Of a DNA stretch of 64,000 nucleotides, positions 19,145 through 29,348 are shown piece after piece. The position numbers and the translations under genes were made by a program. The notes under the pieces are model-generated. The model had not been told where the DNA came from and made no database searches. It was given only the letters and a program-made list of their open reading frames with translations. The stretch lies in the NCBI RefSeq assembly GCF_034006335.1, contig NZ_JAWDIQ010000002.1; one strand, given 5' to 3'. Origin of the DNA: Paracerasibacillus soli. GTDB lineage: Bacteria > Bacillota > Bacilli > Bacillales > Amphibacillaceae. Each line of letters opens with the position of its first letter. The stretch's first letter is position 1.

Positions 19145-20025
19145 TAATTCATCACCTTTTCCTGTTTTACTAATTTTAATAAATAATTACCATAGGTATT
19201 TTTAGACAAAGGCTTTGCAAGCTCCAGTAATTTAACTCTATCCATATACCCTTTTCTAAATGCAATTTCTTCAAGACATGCTATATACAAACCTGTTCTA
19301 TTTTGTATAACTTCAACATATTTAGATGCTTCCATTAGATTGTGATAAGATCCTGTATCAAGCCAAGCCACTCCCCTTCCAAAGAGTTTAACCTGAAGCC
19401 TATCTTCCTCAATATACATATTATTGATCTCGGTTATTTCAAGCTCTCCTCTTGCAGACGGCTTCACTTTTTTTGCTTTCTCGACCACTGAGTTATCATA
19501 AAAGTATAAACCTGGGACAGCATAGTTAGACTTTGGATGGTCAGGCTTTTCTTCAATTCCAATTACTTTCCCATCATCATTAAATTCAACCACCCCATAA
19601 TCCTCAGGGTTATTAACAAAATAGCCAAAAATTGTAGCACCTGATTCAATTTTTGTTGAAAGCTCCAAAGTATCCATTAGGCCTTGTCCATAAAACAGAT
19701 TATCTCCTAGAATGAGTGCGACATTATCACCGCCTATAAATTTTTCACCTATTAGAAATGCCTCAGCCAGACCATTGGGTTTGTCTTGAGTTGCGTACTC
19801 TATATTTATACCCCATTGCGACCCATCTTTTAGCAACTCTTTAAACCGCGGCTGATCAATTTTTGTAGATATAATCAATATATCCTGTATGCCAGCCAAC
19901 ATTAATATTGACAATGGATAGTAAATCATAGGTTTATCATATACTGGTAAAAGTTGTTTCGATGTAGCTAAGGTAATGGGATAAAGCCGTGTACCAGAAC
20001 CTCCTGCTAGTACTATACCTTTCAT
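19144..20025 (-). CDS. rfbA: glucose-1-phosphate thymidylyltransferase
   Basis: Makes dTDP-glucose from dTTP and glucose 1-phosphate, the first step of dTDP-sugar synthesis. 293 residues. It begins MKGIVLAGGSGTRLYPITL with the nucleotidyltransferase loop GGSGTRLYP, then KPMIYYPLS, ALILGDNLFYGQG (Asp for metal), IEEKPDHPKSNYAVPGLYFYD and VAWLDTGSYHNL. ATG 20025 is chosen because GGGAG is 9 nt upstream and homologues start MKGIILAGG; the in-frame ATG at 20061 adds a non-homologous leader. It is the first gene of the minus-strand glycan operon, so its promoter must lie in 20026-20567. Confidence 0.95.
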   Translation of the reverse strand: MKGIVLAGGSGTRLYPITLATSKQLLPVYDKPMIYYPLSILMLAGIQDILIISTKIDQPRFKELLKDGSQWGINIEYATQDKPNGLAEAFLIGEKFIGGDNVALILGDNLFYGQGLMDTLELSTKIESGATIFGYFVNNPEDYGVVEFNDDGKVIGIEEKPDHPKSNYAVPGLYFYDNSVVEKAKKVKPSARGELEITEINNMYIEEDRLQVKLFGRGVAWLDTGSYHNLMEASKYVEVIQNRTGLYIACLEEIAFRKGYMDRVKLLELAKPLSKNTYGNYLLKLVKQEKVMN

Positions 20026-20567
20026 AGTTAACATCTCCCTTATAACCACTAGCCAAGCCAAGCAAGTGGCATGAATTAATTTGTAATTTCTATCATTGTG
20101 ATTCCGTGTCAGGATAACTCATTAGGTTAATTGAAGAAAAATTAAAGATATCTTATATTCAAACACAAACTTTTCGTTAAAGAAAAGATAAGACTATTTC
20201 TTTAAAAGTAGGCTGCATTAAAAATTACCCACTATATATTTTATGTCAAACAGGTAAAAAGTCGAACTTGCTCCTTTAAACTAAGGAAAAAAGCATAAAG
20301 TAGTACTAAAGTATGAGTTCATATGCATAACGCTAGGGTAGTGTACCCAAAAAGATATACTTACTAAATTACACTTTATATTCTCTTATTACAAAGTATT
20401 AATTAATGGTGCTATTTTTTCTGCAAACCTGACTTTCATTAAACTACGTTACTATACTAGCAAATCTTGGTATGTCAACACTAAACTGAACAAACCTTTT
20501 AAGGAACACATACCCTTTTATGGTGTTCAAAGTATTAACACTCAGTTGTTAAAATAGTGCGTGCTGT
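20026..20567. other. 542-bp leader region of the glycan operon
   Basis: No ORF supported. AT-rich, with no strong hairpin. It must carry the rfbA promoter, which I could not pin down. It is bounded on the right by the IS3-type element, which may have replaced upstream sequence. Confidence 0.5.
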
Positions 20568-20638
20568 TTGTCACTTGACATGGAGCTTCTGCGAGCAAGA
20601 TAATGAGCCAGGAAGCCAGATTTATTAAAGAATCTGGC

Positions 20639-21513
20639 TCAGCCACCAAGGCTATCATGCCCGCCTCTCCACGAAATTCTACTCATTTCTGCATGGTGCT
20701 TGCGCTTATATTCGTTAGGAGTAAGATAGTCTAGAGATCCATGTATTCGAATGTTCTTAAACCAATTTACGTAATCAAACAGTTCTAGATCAAGTCCCTG
20801 CTGACTTTCGAAAACTCTACCACTAACGAATTCATTTTTAATAGTCTTGAATGTTGCCTCGGCAACCGCATTGTCATATGGTGTTCCTTTTTCACTTAGG
20901 GATCTTTCAATACCAAATGTTTCTAGTGCCTCGTCTATAAGTTTGTTTTTAAACTCACTTCTCCTATCGGTGTGGAATAGTTCGAGGCGATTTAAGTTGT
21001 ATTTTACTGTTGAAAAGGCACGTTGAACTAGTTCAGCACTCTTATTAGGACAGCGCTGTAGCCAATAATTTCACGATTGTATAAATCTACTAAAACACAG
21101 ATATAATGCCAATTTTGCATCACTCGAACGTACGTTAAATCACTTACAATTACTTTTAACTCTTCATCTTGATTAAATTCACGATTCAGTACATTTCCGA
21201 CTTCAGACTCATTTACTGTTGTTTTACTAGGTTTAAATTGAGCTACTGTGTATTTGGAGACAAGCCCCTGTTCTTTCATTATTCGCCCAATACGGCGACG
21301 CGACACTGTCCATCCCTGTCTTTGGAGTTCTCTTTTAATTTTCCTTTGGCCATAAATATTCCGGCTGTCTTTAAAAACCTTAACTATTAAAGCTGTTAAT
21401 TCCTCATCTTGAACATCTCGTACTTTCGCCTCATAATAGTACGTGCTTCTTGGAAGTTGTAGGACTGCGCACATTGCTGATACCGAGTATTTGTGACGGT
21501 TATTTCGGATCAC
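20639..21513 (-). CDS. IS3-family transposase OrfB, integrase core (frameshifted)
   Basis: DDE integrase (rve) part, about 290 residues once repaired. The HTH_21 region shows YSVSAMCAVLQLPRSTYYY and NIYGQRKIKRELQRQG. The first catalytic Asp is in VIVSDLTYVRV, the second in LFHTDRRSEFKN, and the Glu in NAVAEATFKTIKNEF, followed by a normal C-terminus (YLTPNEYKRKHH). An indel near 21045 (one G missing in GCTG(G)TCC) diverts the frame to a stop. In the second motif, DRRS replaces the usual DRGS. OrfB overlaps orfA by 14 nt, consistent with the programmed minus-one frameshift of this family. Confidence 0.85.
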
Positions 21514-21799
21514 ATCGACTTCGTCCCATTATCAGCGCGGCTTGCTTTAAAATATCGTTCTCCATCATCAGTCTTTGATTTTCTTTGCGGAGCCTGATTA
21601 ATTCTTCCTGCTCCGGTGTTCTATTGTCCTTCTCTTCAAATGATCCACTTGTTTTATGCTGACGAACCCATTTATCAAAGGAAGATGGCGTCAGCTCGTA
21701 TTCCTTGATAATTTCATTTCTAGGTTTACCTGAAAGATGCAATTGAACAATTTGTTCTTTAAATTCTTTGGTGAATGTTCTTCGTTCTCTTTTGGCCAT
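21500..21799 (-). CDS. IS3-family transposase OrfA, HTH protein
   Basis: 99-residue N-terminal transposase component. It has the HTH_Tnp_1 helix-turn-helix (RTFTKEFKEQIVQLHLSGK, ITPSSFDKW-type second helix) and a C-terminal leucine-zipper segment (LIRLRKENQRLMMENDILKQA). It ends in MGRSRCDPK just past the start of orfB, the usual arrangement for OrfAB production by frameshifting. Start ATG 21799 follows GGGAGAG. Confidence 0.9.
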   Translation of the reverse strand: MAKRERRTFTKEFKEQIVQLHLSGKPRNEIIKEYELTPSSFDKWVRQHKTSGSFEEKDNRTPEQEELIRLRKENQRLMMENDILKQAALIMGRSRCDPK

Positions 21800-22228
21800 A
21801 ATTAATTCTCTCCCGACTTATTAATGAATTAAGTTTATATGACCTTAATGAATCTGTCCAACTAAGTGTAACTATCCAAGAATTGTTTAAGAAAAAGGAT
21901 TAAATTTGGATGAGAGGTAGAACCTATAGAGTGTAGCATCTAATAACAGAAACTCAAATGAGGACAAAAAAAATAACATGAGTATCCGGGAGGAGCATGT
22001 TTTTTTAGTATAATTTCATATATAAATCCTATAAACTTACTACATAAACTTACTACTCACTCTCATAATTAGCTCATAAGAATAAATAATAATATCTATT
22101 CTAACAAAAACAAACTCATATGTTAAGTACTATTTTTCAATAAAATCCAAAATAGTATTATGAAGCATTAACTTGTTAATGAAAGCTATCCCCCAAAACC
22201 CCTACACTATTTTCTCAACCACATATTT

Positions 22229-22256
22229 AAAAGACTCTATAAGTCAAGAGTCTTTT
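22229..22256. terminator. small terminator-like hairpin
   Basis: Stem AAAAGACTC / GAGTCTTTT, loop about 10 nt, T-rich on both sides. No gene ends nearby, so what it once terminated is unknown. Confidence 0.5.
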
Positions 22257-22681
22257 CCTTTAACCATAATCAAGACTATCAGTAAAACCTTCAAGTATCA
22301 TCTATAATTCAATAATTCTTTAAATTCTCCTTATACCCTATATTCCAGGGATTGTTCTATTAAAAGATTAGCTGAGAATCTAAACAATCACTTCAAATAA
22401 TTAGTTCTTTTTACCCATGACGTTATTATAACGAATAAGCATGAAAAAATAAACAGGTATTTTTAAGTTTATTTATTTTTCATAGGCAAACTAAAAAAAT
22501 ACTAAATAAAAAGGATTGAGATTGATTTCTACTATTTAATGGATAGTTAATTCCATGGACAATAGTATAATGATGCCTCAAATTTTCTTCAAAAGTAAAA
22601 TAAAATTTTTCTTCCAACAACCTCACTGTTTTTATATTATTTGCAGAATATACTTCTTATTATTTCAGTACTAATTCTTCC

Positions 22682-22720
22682 TTGTTCAGATAGATGATTT
22701 TTAGTCGTCAATCTGAACAA
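22682..22720. repeat. strong inverted repeat TTGTTCAGAT...ATCTGAACAA
   Basis: Perfect 10-bp arms, extended inward (after one mismatch) by GATGA/TCGTC around TTTTTAG. No T run follows, so it is not a simple terminator. It could be a protein-binding palindrome or an RNA hairpin. About 525 bp upstream of the LysM gene. Confidence 0.5.
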
Positions 22721-23244
22721 AGTTTATACGGTATAAGATGTTTAGCAAAATTTTCTATATACTCGGCTCAAAATAGCATAAATCCTAAGCATCTAACAAT
22801 TTTTCTATTTCAAGCTATTTAGCTTAATTAAAATTACAAATCTCACATATGATGACATTACGGAGATTGGCATTCAATTATTTTCCTTTATATTCATACA
22901 TACACAGTAATTATTTATAGAATAGATAAACAAAATTTAGATACCGTATATTCAGTTAAAATTAATTTTCGGCAGCGAATTATCTCTGGGACCTTTGCAC
23001 AAGCTTTTTTAACATAAAAATTCATATTACCTATTTAACAGTTTTCATAGAACATAATAGGTTGTTTTTAACAATTAATAGGCGTTAAGGTATGGGTCTA
23101 AAGTAACTTCAATATTACAATCCTATTACAAAAGTTCTATTAACCTATCATTTTTCGACATTAAAGGCTATAATTATAGTCAGAAAATACTAGTTTGCAT
23201 GGTCAATCTTACTAACTAGTCAATCATGAAAGGAGTTTAGCCCT

Positions 23245-24403
23245 ATGTCGAATAAGAAGATGTACCTAGGCGCTACTGCAAGTGCCGTCGTTGCATCTGC
23301 ATTTTTCGCGGTTCAAGACGCCGAAGCTTCAGCTAGTTCTTATACTGTCCAGTCAGGTGATTCCCTTTGGGTCATTGCCCAGAAACATGGTACGACAGTT
23401 GCAAAGTTGAAGCAAATAAACAATTTAAAAAGCGACATTATTTTTCCAAACCAAGTACTGAAGCTGACTTCATCAGCTAGCAGTTCAAATGCAGGAACAA
23501 CTAATAAAAAACCTGCACCTAGTTCCAATAATTCCACTAATGCTGGGAATAAAGGAAATACATACACGGTAAAGGCAGGAGATACATTAAGTGGTATCGC
23601 TTTTGCCAACAAGGTTTCATTGAGTAACTTAATGAAATGGAATAATTTAACTTCTACTATTATTTTCCCTGGCAATGTTTTTGTTGTTAGTGATCCTAAA
23701 AATAGTGGTAGCTCAAGTGCGAATAACACGAACTCTGGAAGTACTACCTCCTCTTCCAACAGTTCGAATTCTTGGACGACTTCTGGTTCAAAAGGACAAG
23801 TCGCAACCACTTCCGTATATGTTGTAAAATCAGGTGACACATTATCACATATCGCGCGTGATTATGGCGTCTCTGTCAGCAACATCAAGTCTTGGAACAA
23901 CTTGAAATCTGATATGATTTATATCGGACAAAAGTTAAATATCAATGGTTCTAAAGGTAACGGAAGTTCAAATAGTAGTGCAAGTAATGGATCAAGCGCA
24001 GGAAATAGCGCGAGTGAAAAACCATCTGGAGACGTAAAATACAACGTTGACCAACTAATTAAAGTAGCAAATAGCCTAAAAGGAATCCCATATGTTTGGG
24101 CGGCTCTACTGTAAACGGATTTGATTGTAGCGGATTTATCTACTACGCCTACAACAAAGCAGGCATGAGCATTGGACGTCTCTCAAGTGATGGCTATTAC
24201 AATCGCTCTTATATTGTAAACAAACCACAAGTCGGAGATCTCGTATTTTTCTTGGAACATATCGCGCGGGAATCTCACACTTAGGCATTTACGTCGGCAA
24301 CAACGAATTCATTCACGCCGGCACAAGCTCAGGCGTCACAGTTTCAAAACTAAGCAATTCCTACTGGTCCCAACATTTCGATTCATTTAAACGTCTTTAT
24401 TAA
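23245..24403 (+). CDS. secreted peptidoglycan endopeptidase, three LysM domains plus NlpC/P60 (two frameshifts)
   Basis: Cell-wall DL-endopeptidase of the LytE/LytF/CwlS type, about 385 residues. A signal peptide (about 1-29, ending QDAEASA) is followed by LysM domains at about 33-75, 106-150 and 193-235. Each has the YxVxxGDxLxxIA signature, and Ser/Asn/Gly-rich linkers separate them. The C-terminal NlpC/P60 domain has the catalytic Cys in VNGFDCSGFIYYA and the His in ISHLGIYVG. It is split by two single-G losses in TGG(G)CGGC (about 24099) and TTGG(G)AAC (about 24255). Start ATG 23245 follows GAAAGGAG. It acts outside the cell, on peptide stems during growth or separation. It has its own terminator. 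Confidence 0.92.
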
Positions 24404-24426
24404 TTGATATAGAACATGTAAAGGAA

Positions 24427-24455
24427 GGCTCTAGCAAACGCTAGAGCCTTTTTTT
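24427..24455 (+). terminator. terminator of the LysM endopeptidase gene
   Basis: Perfect stem GGCTCTAGC / GCTAGAGCC with loop AAAC and seven T. It lies immediately before repeat array A. Confidence 0.95.
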
Positions 24456-24484
24456 GACGCGTGTAAAGGTTGGAATGCGGATTG

Positions 24485-24978
24485 TTTGTTGAACGTGGTG
24501 GATTCGTGGTAGAAGATTGGCTTTTGATGGTAGAACTTCGCGATCCCGTGGTAGAAGATTCACCTTTCATGGTTGAACAGCGCGGCCGTGGTAGAAGATT
24601 CAACTTTCATGGTAGAAGACGCGGGATCCGTGGTAGAAGATTTACTTTTCATGGTAGAACTTCGCGATCCCGTGGTAGAAGATTCAACTTCGATGGTTGA
24701 ACAGCGCGGCCGTGGTAGAAGATTCACCTTCCATAGTAGAAGTCCGCGATCCCGTGGTAGAAGATTCACCTTCCATAGTAGAAGTCCGCGATTTCATGGT
24801 AGAAGATTAAGCTTTCATGGTAGAAGTCCGCGATTCCGTGGTAGAAGATTCATCTTTCATGGTAGAAGTCGCGGATCCGTGGTAGAAGATTTACTTTTCA
24901 TAGTAGAAGTCGCGGGATCCGTGGTAGAAGATTCAGCTTTCATGGTAGAACTTCGCGTTTCCATGGTAGAAGTTCCTG
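24485..24978 (-). repeat. array A of the CTTCTACCA 21-bp repeat family (inverted orientation)
   Basis: About 494 bp of tandem half-units of 21 bp. On the plus strand each begins GTGGTAGAAG or ATGGTAGAAG, the reverse complement of CTTCTACCA. Half-units of two kinds alternate: GTGGTAGAAG-ATTCACCTTTC and ATGGTAGAAG-TCCGCGATCCC (with many variants). It fills the gap between the convergent LysM endopeptidase gene and MFS gene, between their two terminator hairpins. Open frames in it have no ribosome sites and are period artefacts. This is the only array with this orientation in the window. Confidence 0.9.
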
Positions 24979-25032
24979 CCCCACCCCGCATCCACGTTTC
25001 CTATCTTCATGATTGAAGCCTAATAAAGCCAA

Positions 25033-25081
25033 AAACCTCCACCATGAGGCCCTAAAGTCTATATAGGGATGGTGAAGGTTT
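25033..25081. terminator. hairpin between convergent genes (MFS terminator)
   Basis: Outer arms AAACCTCCACCAT / ATGGTGAAGGTTT (one mismatch) with inner CCCTA/TAGGG. Five T follow on the minus strand. It likely ends the MFS transcript and closes array A on its right side. The plus side could serve as a backup terminator. Confidence 0.75.
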
Positions 25082-25208
25082 ATTTTATATGAAGCTTAGC
25101 CTATTTACAGGCTAAGCTTAAATAAAGGCTTGCATGAACGTATAAAGAAACTAGTGCTACTTAACGTCTAAATCACTTTCATTTACATTCATAAGCATGA
25201 TTGCGATC

Positions 25209-26470
25209 TTATTTCCACATACCTTTTTCAACTAATTTTTCTTTGTCGCGGAAGGCAACAATGATACAAAGTATGCTGATAATTAGTATTGCGATCAAGA
25301 TATATAGTACTGGTACATAGCTTTTCGCAAAGTCAAAGATATAGCCGTATGCAGGGAGTGCAATGATAGATGCAACTGCTAATCCTGTAGATGCTGTTGA
25401 ATAGATTTGACTGTAGTCTTTATTTCCAAATAGTGCTGATGTAACAGTTGGTGCCAACGTACCGATTGATGCTGTTACTAAACCGAAAATACCTACAGCT
25501 ATCGTTACAACTACTGCGTTTGTTGCGAAATATAATAATAATAAGACGGATATAATCCCTACGAACATTGCGCCTAGAGCAGTTGTTTACGCACCGATTT
25601 TATCACTTAGATATCCAAATAATAGAGCTCCAATAAATACCCCTACCATTTGTGCTCCCATTACGTTACCTGCGAATGTTACACTGTAGTCTAAATTCAT
25701 CAAGTATGTTGGGATGTGCACAGCGAAACTTCCGAATGCTGTTACAATAAAGAAGAAGGCTGCTAGGGCATAAATGCAGTTGATTTTTTTGCTACTGCAA
25801 ATGAAATACCACTATTTTCATCACTTTGTGCTGCTTTTCCATCTTCGGAACTAGCATCCATGCCGTATGGTTGTAATCCTTTATCTTTTGGAGACATGCG
25901 TAGGAATAACCAAATCATTGGGATTGAAATGATAATGACGGCAAGTCCAACGTAAATGTAAGAATGTCTCCAGCCTTGTCCTGAAATTAACTGCCCGATA
26001 ACTGGTTGAATGACAGCTCCTAAAATTCCAACACCGGCTCCCATAATTCCGAGCGCTAAACCGCTACTTTTCTTGAACCATTGGTTAATTAAAACTGGTC
26101 CTGCAATAACTGTAGTGAACACGCCACCTACTGCCATTGGAATAGAAAGAATATACCAACCCCATACAGAGTTCATTAATCCAAACAATGCAAATGCCCC
26201 TGCTTGAAGGATAACAGCTACTGTTAGGAGTGAACGCGTTTCATACTTCGCCATCAACTTACCGCCGATTGGCAAAAAGATTAATAATACAATTGCTGAA
26301 ATACTTAAATATAATGTCAAACTTCCCATACCCACGCCAAGTTCTTTCGATACTGGTGTGAGGAATAGTCCTGCCGAGTTATTTATTGCTGATTTTCCTA
26401 AACCTACCACGATACACAGGCCTAGTAAGACTAACCAAGCAAAGTGGAATTTTTTCTTCGTTTGTTCCAT
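25209..26470 (-). CDS. MFS transporter (one frameshift, one in-frame stop)
   Basis: Twelve-helix major facilitator, about 420 residues, resembling the OFA (oxalate/formate antiporter) branch. It begins MEQTKKKFHFAWLVLLG and contains helices such as YLSISAIVLLIFLPIGGKL and GVFTTVIAGPVLINQWF, with a central loop after RMSPKDKGLQPYG. The frame breaks at a run of seven A (VAKK|INCIY, about 25785; eight A expected), and KIGA is followed by TAA instead of AAA (about 25588). Both halves remain conserved. It is last in an apparent SDR2-MarR-SDR1-MFS minus-strand cluster, suggesting uptake or efflux of a small acid or alcohol handled by the SDRs. Substrate unknown. The gap 26471-26772 holds nothing recognisable. 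Confidence 0.8.
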
Positions 26471-26772
26471 GATGTTCTCCCTTTCTACACAAATCCTCGT
26501 TGTATATCAATTTATTTTGTTGTAGTGTAGCTTCCTTGCTTTAAGTAGGCAGTTCATTCCGATTAACATTTGCTTTATCAGATACAAAATATAATGGAGC
26601 GATTAACCTTCTCAATTTGAAAGCTGCGTTACATGATGAGCCCCTTGCCGGGATGTGATTAACGTTTCCGCGCATTGTCATGCCATTTTCAAAGTTCTTT
26701 ATTACATGAGGGCATGCGAATTCATTTTTTGCAATCAATCCGCATGCGCTCTTTGCAATACTTCCTTATCAA

Positions 26773-27585
26773 TTATTGATTATCTTGTGCGTTTTTCATC
26801 AATTCATTTACATCTGCAATTGTTGGGTTTGCGATATAATGTCCGCCTTCAACTTTAATTGTTTGGCCTGTAATATATTTCGCTTCATCAGATGCAAGGA
26901 ATAATACAGTGTATCCAATATCATTAGGTTCACCGTTATATGGAAGTGCATTGTATTTTTTGAATATCTCTAGCATTGCTGGTGGCAGGCTATTTTCAGC
27001 TGCTGGTGTTAAAATCAATCCAGGTGCTACAGCATTACAACGGATGTTATCTTTACCGTATTGTGTTGCGATATATTTTGTTAAATGTGCAACGCCAGCT
27101 TTAGAAGCACCGTAAGCAGAACGGATGGAGTCAGATGCAAATCCAGCCATTGATGCTGTATTAATGATTGAACCACCGCCAGCTTTGATCATATGAGGTA
27201 TTGCAAAACGAGAACCTAACAATACACTCTTCAAATTAATATTCATGAGACGATCCCATTCATCAAGGTCCATGTTTACAACATCTAAGTCTTTTTTAAG
27301 ATTCGTCAAACCAACATTATTATATAAAACCGTAATTGTTCCATAAGTATTAACAGTAAATTCAACTGCTTCTTTAATAGAATCTTCTTGTCCAGCATCA
27401 AGGAAAACAGCAGTTGCTTCTCCGCCTTCTGCTTTAATTTCTGCAGCAACTTCTTTTGCTCCTTCAATATTGAAGTCAGCAATTACAACTTTTGCTCCTT
27501 CTTTTGCCATCAATTTAGCTGTTGCCAAACCAATACCTGATGCTGCTCCTGTAATAAGTGCTACTTTATCTTGTACTCTTCCCAT
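26773..27585 (-). CDS. SDR family NAD(P)-dependent oxidoreductase
   Basis: Classical short-chain dehydrogenase/reductase of about 270 residues. The cofactor loop is ITGAASGIGLATAK (about 12-25), an acidic residue VIADFN at the end of strand 2 suggests NAD preference, and NNVG follows. Catalytic Ser in INTASMAGF and YGASKAGVAHLTK (Tyr and Lys) are intact, with the C-terminal SDEAKYITGQTIKVEGGH. ATG 27585 is chosen for GGAGGT 9 nt upstream; the upstream in-frame start at 27600 lacks a site. It is grouped with a second SDR, a MarR regulator and an MFS transporter. The alcohol or ketone substrate is unknown. Confidence 0.88.
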   Translation of the reverse strand: MGRVQDKVALITGAASGIGLATAKLMAKEGAKVVIADFNIEGAKEVAAEIKAEGGEATAVFLDAGQEDSIKEAVEFTVNTYGTITVLYNNVGLTNLKKDLDVVNMDLDEWDRLMNINLKSVLLGSRFAIPHMIKAGGGSIINTASMAGFASDSIRSAYGASKAGVAHLTKYIATQYGKDNIRCNAVAPGLILTPAAENSLPPAMLEIFKKYNALPYNGEPNDIGYTVLFLASDEAKYITGQTIKVEGGHYIANPTIADVNELMKNAQDNQ

Positions 27586-27714
27586 TTTTGTTACCTCCAT
27601 TAATGATTACTTTTTTTATGCGAAAACCGCTGTTAACGAATCTCTTTTGCATTCATGTCACGATAAGTTTTCACAGTTAGACGTCTCTTTTGCTTATCAA
27701 TTACTAGGACGATG

Positions 27715-27732
27715 CTAATAAATTTTTATTAG
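27715..27732. promoter_or_regulatory. 18-bp palindrome between SDR1 and marR
   Basis: CTAATAAA-TT-TTTATTAG, an 8-2-8 inverted repeat in the 255-bp gap upstream of SDR1 (130 bp before its start). Its half-site TTTATTAG partly resembles that of the palindrome at 29349. It could be a MarR-type operator. AT-richness makes chance occurrence possible. Confidence 0.4.
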
Positions 27733-27840
27733 TATTTGCTATAACAATTTTTTTATGTTTAAAGATTGTGCGTTTTATGCACGCGATAAACACGCGCATG
27801 GTTCTAATTGTTACAGCAATGCAACATAAGCAAATAACCC

Positions 27841-28266
27841 CTATTTACTCAAACTATCTAACAACTTTTCTTTAATCAAAATAAGCTGTTCCACTTCTTC
27901 TTCAGTAAGGACGGAATAAAGGTCCATACGCATTTCCTTCCCTTTTTCCTCCGCCCTTTTTAAAACTGCAAGACCTTGTTCGGTAATTGCTAACAACACA
28001 ATGCGACGGTCTGATTCATCAAATTTCCGGACTGCGTACCCCTCTTTAATTAGTTTGTCCGCAATATTTGTCATTGCCCCTGGTGTATAGCCATGTTCGG
28101 CTGCAAGCGCAGATTGCATTTGAGGCCCCTTTTGAGCTAACTCATTTAAAACTAAAATTTGTGGTATCCCCACATTGAGATTAAACGATTTCGTAAATTT
28201 AATGATTGTTTCGTTCGTTAGCAACTCCAAAGTCCGAATGAGTTTGAAAATGTTTTTATTCTCCAT
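27841..28266 (-). CDS. MarR family transcriptional regulator
   Basis: 141-residue winged-helix dimer. Helices NKNIFKLIRTLELLTNETI, recognition region MQSALAAEHGYTPGAMTNIADKLIKEGY, wing KFDESDRRIVLLAITEQG (DxR wing motif present) and a C-terminal dimerisation helix. ATG 28266 has GGGGTGGGG upstream; the ORF extension to 28275 overlaps that site. It lies between two SDR genes on the same strand and probably represses the cluster through the palindromes at 29349 and 27715. Ligand unknown. Confidence 0.87.
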   Translation of the reverse strand: MENKNIFKLIRTLELLTNETIIKFTKSFNLNVGIPQILVLNELAQKGPQMQSALAAEHGYTPGAMTNIADKLIKEGYAVRKFDESDRRIVLLAITEQGLAVLKRAEEKGKEMRMDLYSVLTEEEVEQLILIKEKLLDSLSK

Positions 28267-28410
28267 TTGCCCCACCCCTGTTTATCATTTTTGCAAGATG
28301 AAGACTTTTGCAAACTGCCCTATTTCATTGTTCGTCCGTCTAAAGCGATGGTCTAGCTCCTTTTGAAATATATCTTTTTAAGGTTCAAGCCATTTCCAAA
28401 CTTATAAGTT

Positions 28411-29165
28411 TTAGCGTAACTTTGTAGCTCCACCATCAACCATGATGGTTTGTCCTGAAATATAATTTGAATCCTCACTCGCTAAAAATACCGCTACACG
28501 TCCGATATCTTCTTCCGGATCACCAAGTCTGCCTAATGGAATATTTGAAAGCATTCTGTTGTAATATTCCGGTTGCTCTTTTGCCCATTGTTGCACACCT
28601 TCAGAATTTGCAATTGGTGAAATTAGATTGACATTCACACCAAATTTCCCGAATTCATTAGCCGCTACGCGAGAGATGGCACGAATGGCTTCTTTTGCTG
28701 CTGCATAGGAAGCTTGATTTCTATCACCATTTATACCTGCACCAATGCAAAGTTAATAATTTTACCTTTTGTTTCTTTCAAATGTGGTAATGCTGCTTGC
28801 ATAAGGTAGAATGTTGGATAAAAACCTGTATTAAAGGAAAGATCTAGTAATTCTTTTGTTGTTTCTTCAAATGGTAACTGGCGTGATGCATGCGCGTTAT
28901 TCACAAGCACATCTAATCGACCGTATTTGCTAATGACTTGGTCAATAATTGTATGCAACTTGTCATGCTCCATTAAGTTAAATTGTATAAAAGTACAATC
29001 TTCTTGATGGACTTGCAGATCCTTTACAGTTTGTTTACCCATTTCTTCATTTAAGTCAACAATAACAACTTTTGCTCCTTCTTTAGCAAAAGCTGTTGCC
29101 ATTCCTCTACCAATACCACCGGCTCCACCAGTAATAACGGCAACTTTCCCCTCTAGTTTGCCCAT
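28411..29165 (-). CDS. SDR family oxidoreductase (frameshifted)
   Basis: About 250-residue short-chain dehydrogenase. The cofactor loop is ITGGAGGIGRGMA (about 11-23), VVIVDLN suggests NAD, VLVNNAHAS is the NNAG variant and, after an indel near 28745, YAAAKEAIRAISR gives Tyr/Lys. The C-terminus is SNYISGQTIMVDGGATKLR. The catalytic Ser region (INFAS/G-AG) lies at the break, so it cannot be judged. ATG 29165 has AAGGAGGAAAAT upstream. It is the first gene of the SDR-MarR-SDR-MFS cluster and is divergent from the YcnK-like regulator. Confidence 0.85.
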
Positions 29166-29348
29166 TATATTTTCCTCCTTTTAATAGATTTAAATTGTAA
29201 AATTTGTGCGAATGGCCTCTGAAAATATGAGCCTTTTGGATGATGACCATTGCACTACTCAAAACACTTTATCTATATTACCACTAATTCATTTAACATT
29301 AAAATATTTAGCAACGAGTATATAAATGTCAGAATATTTATTACTAAA

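Larger units (their letters stand above)
20568..21871 (-). mobile_element. IS3-family insertion sequence
   Basis: Contains overlapping orfA and orfB of IS3-type transposase. Candidate imperfect terminal repeats are TGTCACTTGACATGGA at the left and the reverse complement of TCCAACTAAGTG at the right (about 21857-21868), so the ends are only approximate. orfB is frameshifted in this sequence. The hairpin AGCCAGATT...AATCTGGCT at 20614-20639 overlaps the orfB stop and could end its transcript. The element lies just upstream of the rfbA operon. No target duplication could be defined. Confidence 0.7.
21872..23244. other. 1.37-kb gene-free AT-rich region
   Basis: No ORF with a plausible start and ribosome site was found on either strand. 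It contains the two hairpins listed separately (22229 and 22682) and, just before the LysM gene, a TATAAT-like box at about 23171. It may be a decayed region between the IS element and the endopeptidase gene. Confidence 0.5.

Noticed and set aside
23340..23840. 166-codon minus-strand ORF inside the LysM gene
   Set aside because: Shadow of the clearly coding LysM frame on the other strand.
26541..26738. 65-codon minus-strand ORF between SDR1 and MFS
   Set aside because: No start signal, odd composition and no family resemblance. Treated as chance.
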